DNA from: Ligaoa zhengdingensis | Lineage (GTDB): Bacteria > Bacillota > Clostridia > Oscillospirales > Ruminococcaceae | Assembly (NCBI RefSeq): GCF_014384885.1 | Contig: NZ_JACRST010000001.1 | Span: 310,001-374,000, forward strand | Length of the DNA: 64,000 nucleotides | Direction: 5' to 3' | In this document: positions 63,767 through 64,000 of the stretch, in pieces | Position numbering within the stretch: the stretch's first letter is position 1 | Layout of the letters: every line of letters starts with the position of its first letter | Program-made: the position numbers and the translations under genes | Notes under the pieces: generated by a model | What the model was told of the DNA's origin: nothing | What the model saw: only the letters and a program-made list of their open reading frames with translations | The model's database searches: none

Positions 63767-64000
63767 ATGAAACGACTGGAAAAATTTTTGGAATGGGGCG
63801 GTGTCAAAAAGGACGTCACACTTTTGGCGATTTCAGCGGCGGCGCTCGTCATCAGCTTCTTTCACCTCCTGCCGCTCCCCTTTGACGCGGCATGGGTAGC
63901 GATCATCCTATGCGGCATTCCGATCATTTTGGAGGCCATCGTCGGCCTGATCACCGCCTTTGACATCAAGGCGGACGTGTTGGTATCCATCGCGCTGATT
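63767..64000 (+). CDS. heavy-metal P-type ATPase, 5' part only
   Basis: The first 78 codons of a P1B-type metal pump; the rest is beyond the window. It starts directly with helices (LLAISAAALVISFFHLL) and the typical FDIKADVLVSIALI segment before the transmembrane metal site, with no N-terminal HMA domain in the part seen. GGAGG precedes the ATG. Its promoter carries a palindrome (63720-63738) and csoR lies just upstream, so copper efflux is the likely job; other metals are possible. Confidence 0.85.
   Translation, partial: MKRLEKFLEWGGVKKDVTLLAISAAALVISFFHLLPLPFDAAWVAIILCGIPIILEAIVGLITAFDIKADVLVSIALI

Overview
The window looks like chromosome from an anaerobic, spore-forming member of the Clostridia, probably Oscillospiraceae-like. 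Coding DNA is GC-rich while intergenic regions are AT-rich. Shine-Dalgarno sequences are strong and TTG/GTG starts are common. There is a full V-type ATP synthase operon, a T-box, a YtaF-type sporulation membrane protein, and Asp-tRNA(Asn)/Glu-tRNA(Gln) amidation by GatCAB. Species assignment is not possible from sequence reading alone. I see no prophage, insertion sequence, CRISPR array or rRNA operon.

Layout. 0-6 kb: nitrogen metabolism (ilvE, gdhA), a zinc-ribbon/TM2 protein, RNase P RNA, an Mrp-type P-loop ATPase and a YibE/F membrane protein. 6-15 kb: a nine-gene V-ATPase operon on the minus strand, ordered H-C-I-K-F-E-A-B-D, with a terminator-like hairpin in its leader. 15-22 kb: PTS Enzyme I, a DUF1540 protein, tRNA-Val, and a spermidine/putrescine potABCD operon preceded by a ~360-nt leader that looks like a structured RNA. 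22-30 kb: small unknown proteins, a YheO-type regulator, a YfcE phosphodiesterase, a Gly/Pro-rich three-gene operon, and a TetR gene divergent from a three-gene membrane-protein operon. 29-36 kb: housekeeping genes (rsmI, trmN6-like methylase, CDF transporter, murI, HAD phosphatase, beta-CASP nuclease).

36-41.3 kb: a translation operon on the minus strand in which aspartyl-tRNA synthetase is fused in frame to GatC, followed by gatA and gatB. It is controlled by a T-box whose likely specifier region contains overlapping GAA and AAC triplets. 41-50 kb: ftsH; a CbiK-type chelatase; a uroporphyrinogen-decarboxylase-family protein divergent from an AraC regulator; MnmM and AlaX-type RNA-modification/editing genes; an alpha/beta hydrolase; and a GNAT-flavin-barrel fusion. 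50-54 kb: ytaF and an overlapping pair encoding DAHP synthase and a chorismatase-like (FkbO/Hyg5-type) protein, which may be a minimal chorismate-diverting pathway. 54-64 kb: yebC, a PII-like protein next to a CPA2 antiporter, adenine deaminase, a 1484-residue secreted GH97 enzyme, and a CsoR-type copper sensor followed by a truncated P-type ATPase whose promoter carries a perfect palindrome.

The observations most worth following up are the AspRS-GatC fusion with its apparently dual-codon T-box, the DAHP synthase/chorismatase-like pair, the structured RNA ahead of potA, and the Gly/Pro-rich three-gene operon of unknown function.
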